A stretch of 64,000 bases of DNA from an uncultured Roseburia sp. (lineage in GTDB: Bacteria; Bacillota; Clostridia; Lachnospirales; Lachnospiraceae), in the NCBI GenBank assembly GCA_900539115.1, contig UQAQ01000007.1:31720-95719 (forward strand), read 5' to 3'. Shown one piece after another: positions 27,740 to 37,764 of the stretch. The notes below the pieces were generated by a model. The model was not told the DNA's origin, made no database searches, and saw only the letters and a list, made by a program, of their open reading frames with translations. The position numbers were made by a program, and so were the translations under genes. Position 1 is the first letter of the stretch. Each line of letters begins with the position of its first letter.

Positions 27740-28900
27740 CTATTCATATGCTTTTTCCAATATTTTCTCGACATCCTGCTCCATGATCTTCACCGGATTG
27801 ACTGCAAGAAGGCGGTACTCCATCGTTCCCTTGATGATCGCCGGGAACATTTCTTTCGTCACGCCAACCTCCGTCAATTTCTTGGGAATCCGCAGATCGG
27901 CTGCCAATTTTTGTACAGCGGTAATGGCACAATGTGCCGCTTCCCACTTACTAAGCCCCGAGACATTTTCCCCAAGCAGTTCCGCAATCTTTCCAAACTT
28001 TTCCAGATTCCCCGGAATATTTTTCTCGATTACATACGGAAGCATCATGGAATTGGCAGTTCCGTGTGCGACATGCGCCACACCTCCCATTGCCTGCGAG
28101 ATCCCATGCACCGCGCCCAGACCGCCGTTGACAAAGGCGGTTCCGGCAAGTGTACTTGCCACTGCCATTTTTTCGCGCGCCTCCAGATTCATCGGATCGT
28201 GTACCGCCGTGCGGATATTTTCTCCGATCAGGCGGATCGCCATTTCGCCGTACGCATCGCTGAACGGATTCGCATTCAATGAGACATAGGACTCAATCGC
28301 ATGCGTCAATGCATCCATTCCCGTCGTTGCCGTAATAAACGCCGGCATATGCAATTGTTGCATCGGATCAATAATGGCAAATTTTGGCATCAAATATTCA
28401 TGCGAAACGGACAATTTAATGTCGTTTTCTTCATCCGTTATGACGCTCGCCGCCGAAACTTCGCTGCCTGAACCGGCTGTCGTCGGCACAACGATTAACG
28501 GAAGAGATGGATTTTCAACCGTTTTGCTTCCACCAAAGAGGTATTCTTTCACGGAGCCTTCATTGGTAACAAGCATGCACATGGCTTTGGCGGTGTCGAT
28601 CACGCTGCCACCGCCGACCGCGACGCACACATCACAACCACTGTCTTTCAGCACTTGCGCCGCCGCATCACAGACATCGATCGGGGGATCCGGCTGTGTG
28701 TCTGTGAAAAGCTGCACGGAATACCCTTTTTCTTCCAATGATGCAATGATCTTGGCAAATTCGTCGGTTTTGCCAACGTGCTTCCCGGTAACAATAAATG
28801 GCTTTTTTGCGCCCATTTCCTCAAATATTTCATACAATTGAAATGATATGCCTGCGCCAAATTTGACTTTGGTCGGGCTTTTAAATAAGAAATCTTTCAT
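27740..28900 (-). CDS. Iron-containing alcohol dehydrogenase
   Basis: A 386-residue group III (iron-activated) dehydrogenase. NAD is bound through VAVGGGSVIDTAKA and PTTAGSGSEV; metal ligands are the Asp of FAIIDPMQQ and His in DALTHAIE, GAVHGISQAMGG and VAHGTANS. Substrate could be 4-hydroxybutyrate, 1,3-propanediol or a simple alcohol. The frame is open to 28936, but AAAGGAG before ATG 28900 and the family N-terminus set the start. It is the first gene of an operon with the class III aminotransferase. Confidence 0.88.
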   Translation of the reverse strand: MKDFLFKSPTKVKFGAGISFQLYEIFEEMGAKKPFIVTGKHVGKTDEFAKIIASLEEKGYSVQLFTDTQPDPPIDVCDAAAQVLKDSGCDVCVAVGGGSVIDTAKAMCMLVTNEGSVKEYLFGGSKTVENPSLPLIVVPTTAGSGSEVSAASVITDEENDIKLSVSHEYLMPKFAIIDPMQQLHMPAFITATTGMDALTHAIESYVSLNANPFSDAYGEMAIRLIGENIRTAVHDPMNLEAREKMAVASTLAGTAFVNGGLGAVHGISQAMGGVAHVAHGTANSMMLPYVIEKNIPGNLEKFGKIAELLGENVSGLSKWEAAHCAITAVQKLAADLRIPKKLTEVGVTKEMFPAIIKGTMEYRLLAVNPVKIMEQDVEKILEKAYE

Positions 28901-28927
28901 GCCCGTCTCCTTTCCATATACAACACA

Positions 28928-28963
28928 ACGAGGCACAAAAGGAAAATTCCTTTCATGCCTCGT
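28928..28963 (-). promoter_or_regulatory. Long hairpin in the leader of the dehydrogenase gene
   Basis: ACGAGGCA (28928-28935) pairs with TGCCTCGT (28956-28963), with further pairing AAAGGAA/TTCCTTT inside. It lies 28 bp before the start codon on the transcribed side. It has no clear U tract, so it may be a leader structure and not a terminator. Confidence 0.4.
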
Positions 28964-29078
28964 CGCATTTCTTACTTATTTGCGCTTATCTTATCATCTT
29001 TCTTCGATTCTGTCAATAGGCAGCTGCTAAATATACTACGATAACGTTTTCACAGCATCCATCCATGGGCAGCCCTTT

Positions 29079-29321
29079 TCAAAACCCCGTCACATTGTTC
29101 TGGTGATTGTAATTTTTCATCTTCGCCTGCCATTTATTTCCTTCATGCTCGTAATAGCGGTACGTCTTTTCATTGATCTTACCGCTCTCTTTCAGTTCTG
29201 CCATGCGTTTCCAAAACGTCTCGTAATCTGCCTTTGCCGCATCTTTATAATTGTTGGAACTGTTCATTTGTACGGAAGTCAGCAGCTGTTCCAATTCCGC
29301 GATTCTCTTTCTTCCAAACAT
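29079..29321 (-). CDS. Small helical protein of unknown function, 80 aa
   Basis: Not recognised. Mainly helical and charged, with no signal or membrane segment; the middle is rich in Lys, Glu and Tyr. The ATG follows the GNAT stop directly (TAAATG), and AAAGGGG provides a ribosome site, so it is translated with the acetyltransferase. Confidence 0.6.
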   Translation of the reverse strand: MFGRKRIAELEQLLTSVQMNSSNNYKDAAKADYETFWKRMAELKESGKINEKTYRYYEHEGNKWQAKMKNYNHQNNVTGF

Positions 29322-29888
29322 TTACATTTCCCCTTTCCATGTCACTTTCGGCTGCGCTCCATGCTCCCCGATGTGCTTTTCCATCCAAGCCATGTTATAC
29401 CAGCGTCCAAACTTAAATCCACATTTATAAAATTCACCCACCATGCGAAATCCCAGATGCTCATGAAAATGTACGCTGTCGCATGTCAAATATTCATCCT
29501 CGACCTCCGGCACGCCGATACAGGCTTCCATATTTTGGATACCCATTTCCCGCAGTTCTTTCTCCAATGCTGCATACAACATGCCGCCAATCCCGCTTCG
29601 CCGCAGTCCCTGCTTCACATAAATCGACGTTTCCACCGCAAAATCATATGCGGCACGTTCCTTAAAGGCGCCGGCATACGCATATCCCGCCACTTCGCCA
29701 TCACAGATTGCCACGAAATACGGATATTTCTTCTTTGTCTTCTCGATCCGCGCACGAAATTCCGTGGCACTTGGCACCTCGTATTCAAATGTGATCGCCG
29801 TCTCCTTCACATAAGGAGTGTAAATGGCAAGCAGTGCAGCAGCATCGTCCGGCACCGCCTCTCTGATCTGTATATTGGGTTCTGACAT
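29322..29888 (-). CDS. GNAT N-acetyltransferase (phosphinothricin/Pat type)
   Basis: A 188-residue single GNAT domain. The acetyl-CoA loop appears as VKQGLRRSGIGGMLYAAL, and the start IREAVPDDAAALLAIYTPYV with ITFEYEVP is typical of the Pat/MnaT group that acetylates phosphinothricin or methionine sulfoximine. The real substrate in a gut bacterium is unknown. The frame is open to 30020, but GAGG before ATG 29888 and the domain start fix the beginning. Promoter at 29915-29944. Confidence 0.82.
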   Translation of the reverse strand: MSEPNIQIREAVPDDAAALLAIYTPYVKETAITFEYEVPSATEFRARIEKTKKKYPYFVAICDGEVAGYAYAGAFKERAAYDFAVETSIYVKQGLRRSGIGGMLYAALEKELREMGIQNMEACIGVPEVEDEYLTCDSVHFHEHLGFRMVGEFYKCGFKFGRWYNMAWMEKHIGEHGAQPKVTWKGEM

Positions 29889-29914
29889 CGTATCGCCTCG
29901 TTCTTTTTTTAATA

Positions 29915-29944
29915 AGTATAGCATAAAGGTAGGGAAATGGGCAA
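29915..29944 (-). promoter_or_regulatory. Promoter of the GNAT gene
   Basis: Minus strand: TTGCCC (29939-29944), 18-bp spacer, TATACT (29915-29920). Confidence 0.55.
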
Positions 29945-29984
29945 TAGTTCGTGCACGACTTGTTCTTGCGTGGGCACAGCTGCC

Positions 29985-30060
29985 GGCGCGGCTTAGGCGC
30001 GGGGCACTTCCCTGCACCACTGGAATGACTTGCTTTTCCTCCTTCCGCGGTGCCGGGCCG
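29985..30060. repeat. Dispersed repeat fragment, second copy
   Basis: AATGACTTGCTTTTCCT followed by TTCCGCGGTG and CGGG is shared with 15424-15466, and the preceding 40 bp (GC-rich, with GGGGCA and TTCC) are also alike. The stretch has no coding support. Confidence 0.6.
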
Positions 30061-30145
30061 CATCTCTGCCCAAACCTCTCTCTACCATCTCTCCGCCACA
30101 GCCTTAACTCCCCCGCAAATATACTCCTCCACCAAACACCACGCT

Positions 30146-30169
30146 AAAAAAGGCGCCCCTCCGGGCGCC
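30146..30169 (-). terminator. Rho-independent terminator of the sigma/anti-sigma operon
   Basis: GGCGCCC pairs with GGGCGCC around a short loop, with six T on the minus strand, 40 bp past the stop of the membrane protein gene. Confidence 0.9.
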
Positions 30170-30209
30170 CTCTTATCCGGCAAACAGCTAACCATCGTCC
30201 TCGCTGCTT

Positions 30210-31226
30210 TTACTGCTGTACTTCAAATGTCGTGTAGACACCTTTTCTTTTTAACGGATCCTTTATTTCTCCTTTTCCCTTTGTTGCGGCATCTTCCTTC
30301 GCTTCTTGGGCACTCAGTACATCTAATACTCCCAATACTTCCGTTCCCACTTTCACATCAACGGATTTCCTGGAACCATCGTTGTATGTGGCTGTACAGG
30401 TAATTACGGTGTCTCCGATAAGTTCCCGATGTGCCTCCGCTTCTGCCTGCAACCCCTCATCTCCGTCATAAACATCATCAAAAAGAGCTTTACTGCCTTT
30501 TTTTGAGAGCGTACCTTCCCCGACAAATGCGATACAGAATTTCTTTTCCGGTTTTTCTGTGCCGCTGACCGTAAAGGATGTGTATTCGTTCTGGTCATAA
30601 AGGGAATTTGCTTCCGAATCTTCGGAATCCAATGCGACGCCAAACTTGTCTTCCTGTTTTTTGCGCAATTTACTCTCGGAACCGATCAAATATTTGGAAT
30701 TCTTCTTGGCAACTACTGAGAAATAACCTTTATTGATCGTATATGTGACGCTTTTGATATTGTCGCCCGAACAGGCGATCGGTGCAACAACCCAATACGC
30801 TACCTTGCTTCCTTCCCCGTTTCCCGACCATGTGCTGTCATAACTCGGCGATGCATATATTTTCGGTTGTGCCTTCCCGGACGCCTCTTCTCCCTGAGTC
30901 GATGCGCCGGAGGCTTTATTCTTTTTCACCTCTGCCGCACTGACTGTTACCGTAAAGGAATTCAATACACTCTGTGGTGTTGTCTTTGTCATTTTCGTGT
31001 CCGGCTGCGCCGGACTCTTTCCGATATCTGAAAAATGTCCGTATCCGATGCCTGCCACAAGTGCCAGACAAGCTGCTGCCGCAACCGTAGATTTTATTAT
31101 TGTATGTCTTCTCATAGTATGTTCACTCTCCATTCGTGGTGCCCTGTCCCAGACTTCCAATTCTTCCTCGGAAACTTCCGGTCTAAGGGATTTCCTGAGA
31201 ATTTGATCCAATTCTTTATCGTTCAT
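30210..31226 (-). CDS. Single-pass membrane protein, probable anti-sigma factor or sensor
   Basis: A 338-residue protein with a short cytoplasmic N-terminus (about 45 residues), one membrane helix near 47-64 (VAAAACLALVAGIGYG) and a long outer domain of unrecognised fold. It overlaps the end of the sigma-factor gene by 11 bp. Anti-sigma factors commonly sit in that position with that topology, so it probably restrains the sigma factor and senses an envelope signal. GGAGG precedes ATG 31226. No known anti-sigma domain is clear by eye. Confidence 0.6.
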   Translation of the reverse strand: MNDKELDQILRKSLRPEVSEEELEVWDRAPRMESEHTMRRHTIIKSTVAAAACLALVAGIGYGHFSDIGKSPAQPDTKMTKTTPQSVLNSFTVTVSAAEVKKNKASGASTQGEEASGKAQPKIYASPSYDSTWSGNGEGSKVAYWVVAPIACSGDNIKSVTYTINKGYFSVVAKKNSKYLIGSESKLRKKQEDKFGVALDSEDSEANSLYDQNEYTSFTVSGTEKPEKKFCIAFVGEGTLSKKGSKALFDDVYDGDEGLQAEAEAHRELIGDTVITCTATYNDGSRKSVDVKVGTEVLGVLDVLSAQEAKEDAATKGKGEIKDPLKRKGVYTTFEVQQ

Positions 31227-31755
31227 AATCTGCAACCTCCAATTTCTTTTTCAAGATATTTTTTGCCTTGCGCAATCGACTCTTTACTGTATTTTCTGAG
31301 ATTTTCAGACAGTCGGCGATCTCTGCGATCTTCATGTCAGCCGAATAAAACAAGTAGATTGAAGTGCGGTATTTTTCCGGCAGTTCACTTACCAGGTTTC
31401 GCACCAGTTCTACGGTTTCCTTCTTCAATACCTGATTCTCCGGAGTTTCCTCCGAAGTCGACATCGAAAGCTGATCCCCGCTCTCCAAATGCGCCTCATA
31501 ACTTTCAAAAGATGCCAGCCGCTTTCGCCAGGCAAATTTTCTCCGTCTATTCTTCCACAAAAAGACTGCCACAGACAATGCATAACTCTTTATGTTTTTG
31601 TCGGAATCCAATTTATTTAATTGTTCAAGCAATGTCAGCATCGTGTCCTGATACAATTCCTCTCCCTCGATATCACTTGCTGTCGTCATTTTGCAGAAAC
31701 GGAGGATATCCGGACCATGCGTAAAAACATATTGGTCAAATTCATGCTTTGTCAT
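31216..31755 (-). CDS. ECF-type RNA polymerase sigma factor
   Basis: A 179-residue sigma-70 family protein. Region 2 includes EGEELYQDTMLTLLEQ, and region 4 is a helix-turn-helix ELPEKYRTSIYLFY ... ISENTVKSRLRKAK. The frame opens at 31776, but AAGGAAGT before ATG 31755 sets the start. It is followed at once by a membrane protein likely to be its regulator. A 195-bp repeat element lies about 110 bp upstream. Confidence 0.88.
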   Translation of the reverse strand: MTKHEFDQYVFTHGPDILRFCKMTTASDIEGEELYQDTMLTLLEQLNKLDSDKNIKSYALSVAVFLWKNRRRKFAWRKRLASFESYEAHLESGDQLSMSTSEETPENQVLKKETVELVRNLVSELPEKYRTSIYLFYSADMKIAEIADCLKISENTVKSRLRKAKNILKKKLEVADYER

Positions 31756-31865
31756 CTTTACTTCCTTTCCCGGCAATCATTCCGGACTAACTGCCTTTCA
31801 ATTCTATATTGTAATAACTCGCAAAAAAGTTTATAATTAATTCGTAATTATTTAATTACATTATT

Positions 31866-32060
31866 GTAACTATTCAGGATCCAATGTATGGAAATCAATG
31901 AATCGTCGTGCTTGCACGTAAGAGACTTTGATTTCCATACATTGAGATCCTAATAGGGCTCCCCCTCCACATATGAGCATTTTTAGCCTTGTCAAAGGCG
32001 AGAAAAGAACACGAAGTGTTCGAAATGCGAATGCGGGGGAGGGGCGTCCTGAATAGTTAC
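31866..32060. mobile_element. MITE-like palindromic element, copy 2 (195 bp)
   Basis: Nearly identical to copy 1, same orientation. Ends GTAACTATTCAGGA and TCCTGAATAGTTAC are perfect inverted repeats. No clear target duplication flanks it, unlike copies 1 and 3. It lies between the divergent sigma factor and ClC channel genes. Confidence 0.82.
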
Positions 32061-32092
32061 ATTCATTCAAACCAAAGAAAGAGGACTTACTT

Positions 32093-33361
32093 ATGAGACA
32101 ATTAAAAATAATCCGCTTAACCATCCACAAAATGCTACGGAACATCCACACTTTCGTGCGCTGGGGACTTCTCGCCGCCGCAACCGGTCTTGTCATCGGG
32201 GGGTTCAGCACTCTTTTTGCCGCCAGCCTGCGTTTTGTGACCGATTTTCGCACCGAACGCCCGTGGATGATTTTTTTCCTGCCACTTGCCGGCATTTTCA
32301 TCGTATTTTTGTACGGACTTTTTCAATATAAAAATGATAAGGGCACAAATATGGTTTTGTCAACCATTCATGCCGAAACCGAACTGCCTTTTAAAATGGC
32401 ACCGCTCATCTTTATCTCGACCGTGATCACCCATCTTTTCGGTGGTTCTGCGGGACGTGAGGGAGCCGCATTGCAGCTCGGCGGAAGCATCGGAAACCAG
32501 CTTGGAAGGTGGTTCCGGCTTGATGACCGTGACCGCCGCATCCTCGTTATGTGTGGCATGAGTGCCGCCTTCTCGGCGATCTTCGGTACACCGATTGCCG
32601 CCGTCGTCTTCGCCATGGAAGTCGTCAGCGTCGGGGTTATGTATTATGCGGCGCTCGTTCCGTGTGTATTCGCTTCGCTCATTTCCTTCAAAGTGGCCAA
32701 TCACATGGGGATCGGACCAAATGTATTTCATTTGCTTGATGTACCTAGTTTCCAATTATTACCAAGTATTAAGGTGATTGTTCTCGCCATGCTGTGCGCC
32801 GGTCTGAGTGTTCTGTTTTGTATTATATTGCATTCTCTGGGGGATGTCTATCGTGCAAAATTGAAAAATCCGTATGTACGTATCGTATTTTCGGCAGTTA
32901 TCATTATTCTGCTGACATTGTGCCTGCAGATCGATGATTATATGGGAGCCGGCGTGCCGGTCATTGCGCGCGCGATTCAGGGAAACGTCCACCCAACTGC
33001 CTTTTTCTGGAAAATTGTATTTACTGCGCTTACGCTGGAAGCCGGTTTTAAGGGCGGTGAGATTGTACCTTCGTTTTTCGTCGGTGCGACATTTGGCTGT
33101 CTGTTCGGACAGATTGCCGGAATCTCGCCATCGCTGTGCGCCGGTGTCGGGATGGTTTCCGTGTTCTGCGGTGTGACCAACTGTCCGATCTCGTCGCTCC
33201 TTATTGCGTTCGAATTATTTGGCTACGATGCCGTTCCATATTTTATGATTGCCATCAGCGTGAGTTTCCTGCTTTCCGGCTATTATGGGCTTTACCACGA
33301 TCAAACGATCGTTTATTCCAAATACCGTTCCCAGTACGTAAACAGAAAGGCACGAGACTAA
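32093..33361 (+). CDS. ClC-family chloride channel/transporter
   Basis: A 422-residue membrane protein with about 10-12 helices. The selectivity-filter region reads GGSAGREGAALQLGG, where many ClC proteins have GREGP or GKEGP; the fluoride-type branch differs here. A second signature GGEIVPSFFVGA is present near 325. No CBS domains follow. GAGG precedes the ATG. It may exchange chloride or another halide for protons. The 195-bp element sits immediately upstream and must include or replace promoter sequence. Confidence 0.88.
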   Translation: MRQLKIIRLTIHKMLRNIHTFVRWGLLAAATGLVIGGFSTLFAASLRFVTDFRTERPWMIFFLPLAGIFIVFLYGLFQYKNDKGTNMVLSTIHAETELPFKMAPLIFISTVITHLFGGSAGREGAALQLGGSIGNQLGRWFRLDDRDRRILVMCGMSAAFSAIFGTPIAAVVFAMEVVSVGVMYYAALVPCVFASLISFKVANHMGIGPNVFHLLDVPSFQLLPSIKVIVLAMLCAGLSVLFCIILHSLGDVYRAKLKNPYVRIVFSAVIIILLTLCLQIDDYMGAGVPVIARAIQGNVHPTAFFWKIVFTALTLEAGFKGGEIVPSFFVGATFGCLFGQIAGISPSLCAGVGMVSVFCGVTNCPISSLLIAFELFGYDAVPYFMIAISVSFLLSGYYGLYHDQTIVYSKYRSQYVNRKARD

Positions 33362-33370
33362 GCTCGTGCC
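33349..33370 (+). terminator. Hairpin at the end of the ClC gene
   Basis: GGCACGAG and CTCGTGCC pair around the TAA stop codon of the ClC gene. No clear T run follows, so termination is only possible. Confidence 0.4.
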
Positions 33371-33453
33371 CTCTGTAACAATATAGAAAGATATTCAAAA
33401 TCATCCACACAGTCGTTTTTCAAGTTTAAAAAGCAAAACGCACTGTTTTTTCA

Positions 33454-33681
33454 CTATTTATCCTTTTTTTCAAATATCATACGGAAAATGAATCGAACCA
33501 ATGGTCCACAATAAAACATCTGATACAATATCGCCATTGGGAAATTCACCGCCCATGTCTGAATCCAAGTTCCAAAATCCTTCGTGTCCTTAAAAAGAAT
33601 TGTTGCGATCAAGCTCATCGTTGGACACATAATACAGCAAATACAGATGGAAATGGCATAGGTGATAAATTGTGGCCGGTC
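33454..33681 (-). pseudogene. DUF2798 membrane protein, C-terminal remnant
   Basis: Translating the minus strand from 33681 to the TAG at 33454 gives 75 residues ending GPLVRFIFRMIFEKKDK. Other parts, CIMCPTMSLIATILFK and WAVNFPMAILYQMF, match the second half of DUF2798 proteins, which are about 150 residues long. The first half and start codon are missing; upstream DNA is in another frame. The 530-bp gap between the ClC and EamA genes otherwise holds only two direct copies of TTTGCCCCGTTTTT at 33845 and 33878. Confidence 0.65.
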
Positions 33682-33897
33682 ATATCAAGATCAATGATCA
33701 TCTGTTCAATCTTGGTTTCTTTCAAAAGATAGCACATATAAATTGGGAGATATATCACATTCCCCTCTGTTTCCACGTTTCCAACTGAAAAAACATAGGC
33801 TTTTTCGATACATGTTCCTGCACCTCCAATTATACAGTACACCATTTGCCCCGTTTTTTGACTTTTATCCCACGCTTTTTGCCCCGTTTTTCAAAAA

Positions 33898-34827
33898 TCA
33901 GTCCTTGTCCTTAGCATTTACAATATAAATTCCCACGCACACCAGTCCAAGTGCCAGCACGCTGCTCACGCCCAGCGACTCGGTTTCGTTCAGTAAAAGC
34001 GCGGACAAAATCACGCCGATCACAGGATTCATAAAACCAAATACGGTTACTTTTGACACCGGATTGTATTTGAGCAGCATTCCCCAGAGAGAATACGCCA
34101 CCGCGGAGATCATTGCCATATAAATGAGCAGCGCCGCCGCACTCGCGGTAAAGGCTTTCAAATGACCGCCCATCGCCCCTCCGCAGACGATCATAACAAT
34201 GCCACCAAGTATAAACTGATACCCGCTCAACATAACCGGGTCTTCTTTTTGTGAAAACCGTTTCATGCAGACGGAGGAAAACGCATAAGCAACGGTTGAC
34301 AGCAAAATGCAGCCATCCCCTGCCGGTGAAAAATGAAAGTCCATTCCGCTGCCGGCGACATTAACAAGCACCACACCCGCAAATCCGATCAGACAACCGA
34401 GCATTTTGCGCGAAGTCACGGTTTCCTGATGGAAAAGATAGCCGGCGACAAGAATTGCCACAAATGTACTGACCGCTTCGATGATTGAGGCTTTTACCCC
34501 GGTCGTGTGTGCCAATCCGATATAGAAAAATAAATATTGAAGCACCGTCTGCAGAAGACTCAAAAGCCCGATTTTTCCGATGGCACTCCGCTTTGGCAGC
34601 AATATTTTCCGTTGCAGGATGCTTCCCAAAACAATCGTTAGTACACCTGCCAATGTAAAGCGGTATCCTGCGTATAATATCTGGGATGCCGTATCTGCCG
34701 CCGCAATCTCCAACATGCGGTAGCCAATCTTGATGCACGGGAACGCACTTCCCCACAATGTACAGCAGATCATTGCTCCGACGACGATCACCCAGGTTTT
34801 TGTCATGAAATTCGTTTTGTTCTTCAT
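33898..34827 (-). CDS. EamA-family (DMT) permease
   Basis: A 309-residue protein with ten hydrophobic helices in two EamA halves, typical of drug/metabolite transporters that export amino acids, nucleosides or other small molecules. Its ATG overlaps the chemoreceptor stop as ATGA, so the two are translationally coupled. It is the third gene after a BMP lipoprotein and a chemoreceptor. The ligand shared by these genes is unknown. Confidence 0.85.
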   Translation of the reverse strand: MKNKTNFMTKTWVIVVGAMICCTLWGSAFPCIKIGYRMLEIAAADTASQILYAGYRFTLAGVLTIVLGSILQRKILLPKRSAIGKIGLLSLLQTVLQYLFFYIGLAHTTGVKASIIEAVSTFVAILVAGYLFHQETVTSRKMLGCLIGFAGVVLVNVAGSGMDFHFSPAGDGCILLSTVAYAFSSVCMKRFSQKEDPVMLSGYQFILGGIVMIVCGGAMGGHLKAFTASAAALLIYMAMISAVAYSLWGMLLKYNPVSKVTVFGFMNPVIGVILSALLLNETESLGVSSVLALGLVCVGIYIVNAKDKD

Positions 34828-36530
34828 TTCTCTATCTTAAAATACCGGATACTGTCTGCCAGTTTCGCCGCGATCGAGCGAAGTTCTTCCGCACTGGAAT
34901 TGACTTTTTCAAATGTATCCGCCACTTCATTTGTCTGTTCATATGTTTGTTTCGTACTTGCCAGATTGTTCTGTGCAAATTCGGAGAGAGCATCCATCGA
35001 AGCCAGAATTTCATTCCGCACTTCTTCAAGTTCGCCCGTACTCTGCTTCATCTGCGACATCCGCTGCATAGAATCCCCAATTTCTTCCATCACTTCCTGC
35101 AGCACCCTCTGCGTCGCTTCCATACTGGCACTCTGGCTGTTAATCGTCTCACGCATCTGCTGCATACTCTCTACCGCGCGATGCGAATCCTCATACAGTT
35201 GTTTTGCCGTATTTTCAATCTCACCACTGGAAGCATTGGACTGCTCCGACAGCGTTTTAATCTGATTGGCAACGACAGCAAACCCACGACCACTCTCACC
35301 GGCTCTCGCCGCTTCAATCGAAGCATTGAGACTGAGAAGATTGGTTTCTTCTGCCACAGATGCGATAAATGCCGTCGCTTCCTGAATTTTCTGCACCGAC
35401 ATATTCGTCTGATTTGTCTGCTCCTGCACATTTTTTATCATCGCTTCTACCTGCTCATTGATACTGCACAGATTTGCAATTGTCTCTGCCGCTTTTTCGC
35501 TGGATTCCTGCATCAAAGCCGCTGTCTCATTAAGAGATTCTACTTCGATAGAAGTCTTCGTGATCGTATCCCCCATCAGCTTCATATGAAGGGAGGTATC
35601 CCTTGAATTTTCTGCCTGTTCTTCCGAATTGTGAACGACAGTATGAACCGCTTCCCTAACGTTATCCATCGTATAACCGGTATCTTCTGCTGCCTTTTCA
35701 AGTACCTGCGAGGCTGCCACAAGGCTTTTTGCATTGTCAGAGATTTCCAGTATGATCGACTGCATCGTATCGCGTAGCGCCACAGTGGCCCGCGAAAGGT
35801 CACCGATTTCATCTTTTTGCTTCAATATTTTTTCTTTTACATCGACTTCCAGATTTCCTTCGGCGATCGTCCGTACCAAATGTACACTCGTATTGATATT
35901 CTTACTCATGGAAGATGCCAGTTTCATTGCAACACCGATACATACAAGCATAATGCATCCAACCGCAATCGCGATCGTAATAAGCATCTGATTGATGATG
36001 GCATCTTTTTGCTGTTTGTTCGTTCCTACAAATACCATTCCCACGACGTCACTGTCAGAATTTTCCTGATATACCGGCATAAAATAGCCGTAATTCAATG
36101 TTCCTTCGATGGATACTGCATCGCTGAAATATTCTTTCTTTCCCTGCAGCACCTGTTTTACGATCGTTTCACCGGCTTCCGACTGAAGCACGCGGTCACC
36201 GTTTTTATCTTTCGCCGAAGTCATGATCCTCGTTTTTCCGTAGAAAAATGTGACGTCCATGCCGGTGTTTTCCTTGATCCGGTCCACCAAACTGTCGGAT
36301 TTCGATACATTGTAACTGCCCTTCCACACGTCGCCATTTGTAGACTGTATATACTGTCCGGCGTTCTGGTCATACGCCGCAAGCGTCGAAGCCGCTGTTC
36401 CTTTCAGCGCTTCCTGAATTTCATCCAGCATCGAACCGCGCATCATCGTAAGGGTCAGTGCCATAGACACGATACCCAGCAGCAATACCGGTCCGATTGC
36501 CAATATCAGTATCTTTTTCTTAATTTTCAT
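34824..36530 (-). CDS. Methyl-accepting chemotaxis protein with extracellular Cache domain
   Basis: A 568-residue receptor. Helix 1 (about 7-30) and helix 2 (about 183-206) enclose a single-Cache-like sensor domain ([34 protein letters not shown]). A HAMP domain follows, then the signalling hairpin with [27 protein letters not shown] precedes the ATG. It lies 16 bp after the BMP lipoprotein gene and overlaps the EamA gene. It may read the ligand directly or through the lipoprotein. Confidence 0.9.
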   Translation of the reverse strand: MKIKKKILILAIGPVLLLGIVSMALTLTMMRGSMLDEIQEALKGTAASTLAAYDQNAGQYIQSTNGDVWKGSYNVSKSDSLVDRIKENTGMDVTFFYGKTRIMTSAKDKNGDRVLQSEAGETIVKQVLQGKKEYFSDAVSIEGTLNYGYFMPVYQENSDSDVVGMVFVGTNKQQKDAIINQMLITIAIAVGCIMLVCIGVAMKLASSMSKNINTSVHLVRTIAEGNLEVDVKEKILKQKDEIGDLSRATVALRDTMQSIILEISDNAKSLVAASQVLEKAAEDTGYTMDNVREAVHTVVHNSEEQAENSRDTSLHMKLMGDTITKTSIEVESLNETAALMQESSEKAAETIANLCSINEQVEAMIKNVQEQTNQTNMSVQKIQEATAFIASVAEETNLLSLNASIEAARAGESGRGFAVVANQIKTLSEQSNASSGEIENTAKQLYEDSHRAVESMQQMRETINSQSASMEATQRVLQEVMEEIGDSMQRMSQMKQSTGELEEVRNEILASMDALSEFAQNNLASTKQTYEQTNEVADTFEKVNSSAEELRSIAAKLADSIRYFKIEK

Positions 36531-36546
36531 TGGTTCCCCTCCTGTT

Positions 36547-37713
36547 CTATTTTACAACTTCTACGGTTTTAAAATACCAGTTGATCCCACCGGTAATCGT
36601 CTTATCATCCAATGTCTTTCCTTCTTTTCCAACCGTTTTTCCGTCGTTTGTCTCGATTACGCCGTCAAACACGCCATTTTCACCGGATAAAATCTGCTTT
36701 TTCGCCTCTTCCACTTTTTCCGCCGTTCCCTCTTTACAAAAACCGGAAAGTTCTGTGATTCCCACCAGATTTTCGTTCATTCCGCCGTAATAGTTCGAAC
36801 CGTCCCAAGTACCGTCGATCACGCTCTGCACTGCCGACGTATAATACGCACTCCAGTTCCAGATCACGCTGCAAAGGCATGCTTTCGGTGCCTCTTTGCT
36901 CATATCCGAGTTGTAACCGATACCATACACGCCCTTTTCCTGTGCCATCGTCTGCGGATAGGAAGTGTCACAATGCTGTGCAATGACGTCGCAGCCCATA
37001 TCCAAAAGTTTTGCAGCCGCGGCTTTTTCCGCTTTCGGATCGTACCAGCTGTTCGTCACTTTCACGTACACTTTGGCGTCCGGATTTACTGAATAAATCC
37101 CAAGTGCAAAGGCATCCACGCCTCCCGTCACTTCGGAATTTGACGAATCCATCGCCGCAACATATCCGATCTTTCCGGACTTTGTATTCATCCCTGCCAC
37201 GATTCCACTCAGATATCTCGCCTGGTAAATTCTTCCAAAATAGTTATTGAAATTTTTACCATTTGACAGATAGCCGGTTCCGTGTGAAAAATAGACATCC
37301 GGGTATTTTTCTGCCATTTCCGCAACTTTTTTCATGTAACCCCAGCTCGTCGCAAAAATGATCTTGCACCCTTCATCGACGCAATCTTGAATCGCTTCTT
37401 CTGTCGCCTTTTCATCGGTGTCGGACACGTTATTTTTTCGAATGATCTGATCATCGGAAAGTCCCAGATTTTGCTGCATTCCCTGAATTCCAAGATCGTG
37501 CGTATACGTATATCCGCTGCCCTCCGCCGGGTCGGTCAAATGAATGACACCAATTTTAATCTTTGCTTTTGTCTCTTCTTTTTCTGCCGTCTGTGCCGTC
37601 TTTTGTTCTCCTTCGTTGGTCGCATAATCGTCAATTTTCTGCGCCGCACCACACCCGGTAAACAGCACACAGGACAATACGACCGCAAGCATTTTTCGTA
37701 TCGTTCTTTTCAT
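36547..37713 (-). CDS. BMP-family (PnrA-like) substrate-binding lipoprotein
   Basis: A 388-residue surface lipoprotein with lipobox LFTGC (lipidated Cys21). The BMP fold is shown by [23 protein letters not shown], the ATSWGYM and [22 protein letters not shown] segments. BMP proteins usually deliver nucleosides to an ABC importer; no ABC permease or ATPase is adjacent. The frame is open to 37791, but GGAGG before ATG 37713 and the signal sequence fix the start. It heads the operon with a chemoreceptor and an EamA permease. Confidence 0.88.
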   Translation of the reverse strand: MKRTIRKMLAVVLSCVLFTGCGAAQKIDDYATNEGEQKTAQTAEKEETKAKIKIGVIHLTDPAEGSGYTYTHDLGIQGMQQNLGLSDDQIIRKNNVSDTDEKATEEAIQDCVDEGCKIIFATSWGYMKKVAEMAEKYPDVYFSHGTGYLSNGKNFNNYFGRIYQARYLSGIVAGMNTKSGKIGYVAAMDSSNSEVTGGVDAFALGIYSVNPDAKVYVKVTNSWYDPKAEKAAAAKLLDMGCDVIAQHCDTSYPQTMAQEKGVYGIGYNSDMSKEAPKACLCSVIWNWSAYYTSAVQSVIDGTWDGSNYYGGMNENLVGITELSGFCKEGTAEKVEEAKKQILSGENGVFDGVIETNDGKTVGKEGKTLDDKTITGGINWYFKTVEVVK

Positions 37714-37764
37714 CTGTTTTCCTCCGTTTCCCATATAGAAATCCACAATAATTTGCATAATTTC

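Noticed and set aside
28928..28963. Riboswitch before the dehydrogenase gene
   Set aside because: Only a simple hairpin is seen, with no known aptamer motifs.
33615..33845. 76-residue minus-strand frame before the DUF2798 remnant
   Set aside because: It reads across the remnant in another frame and has no recognisable domain; the remnant explains its second half better.
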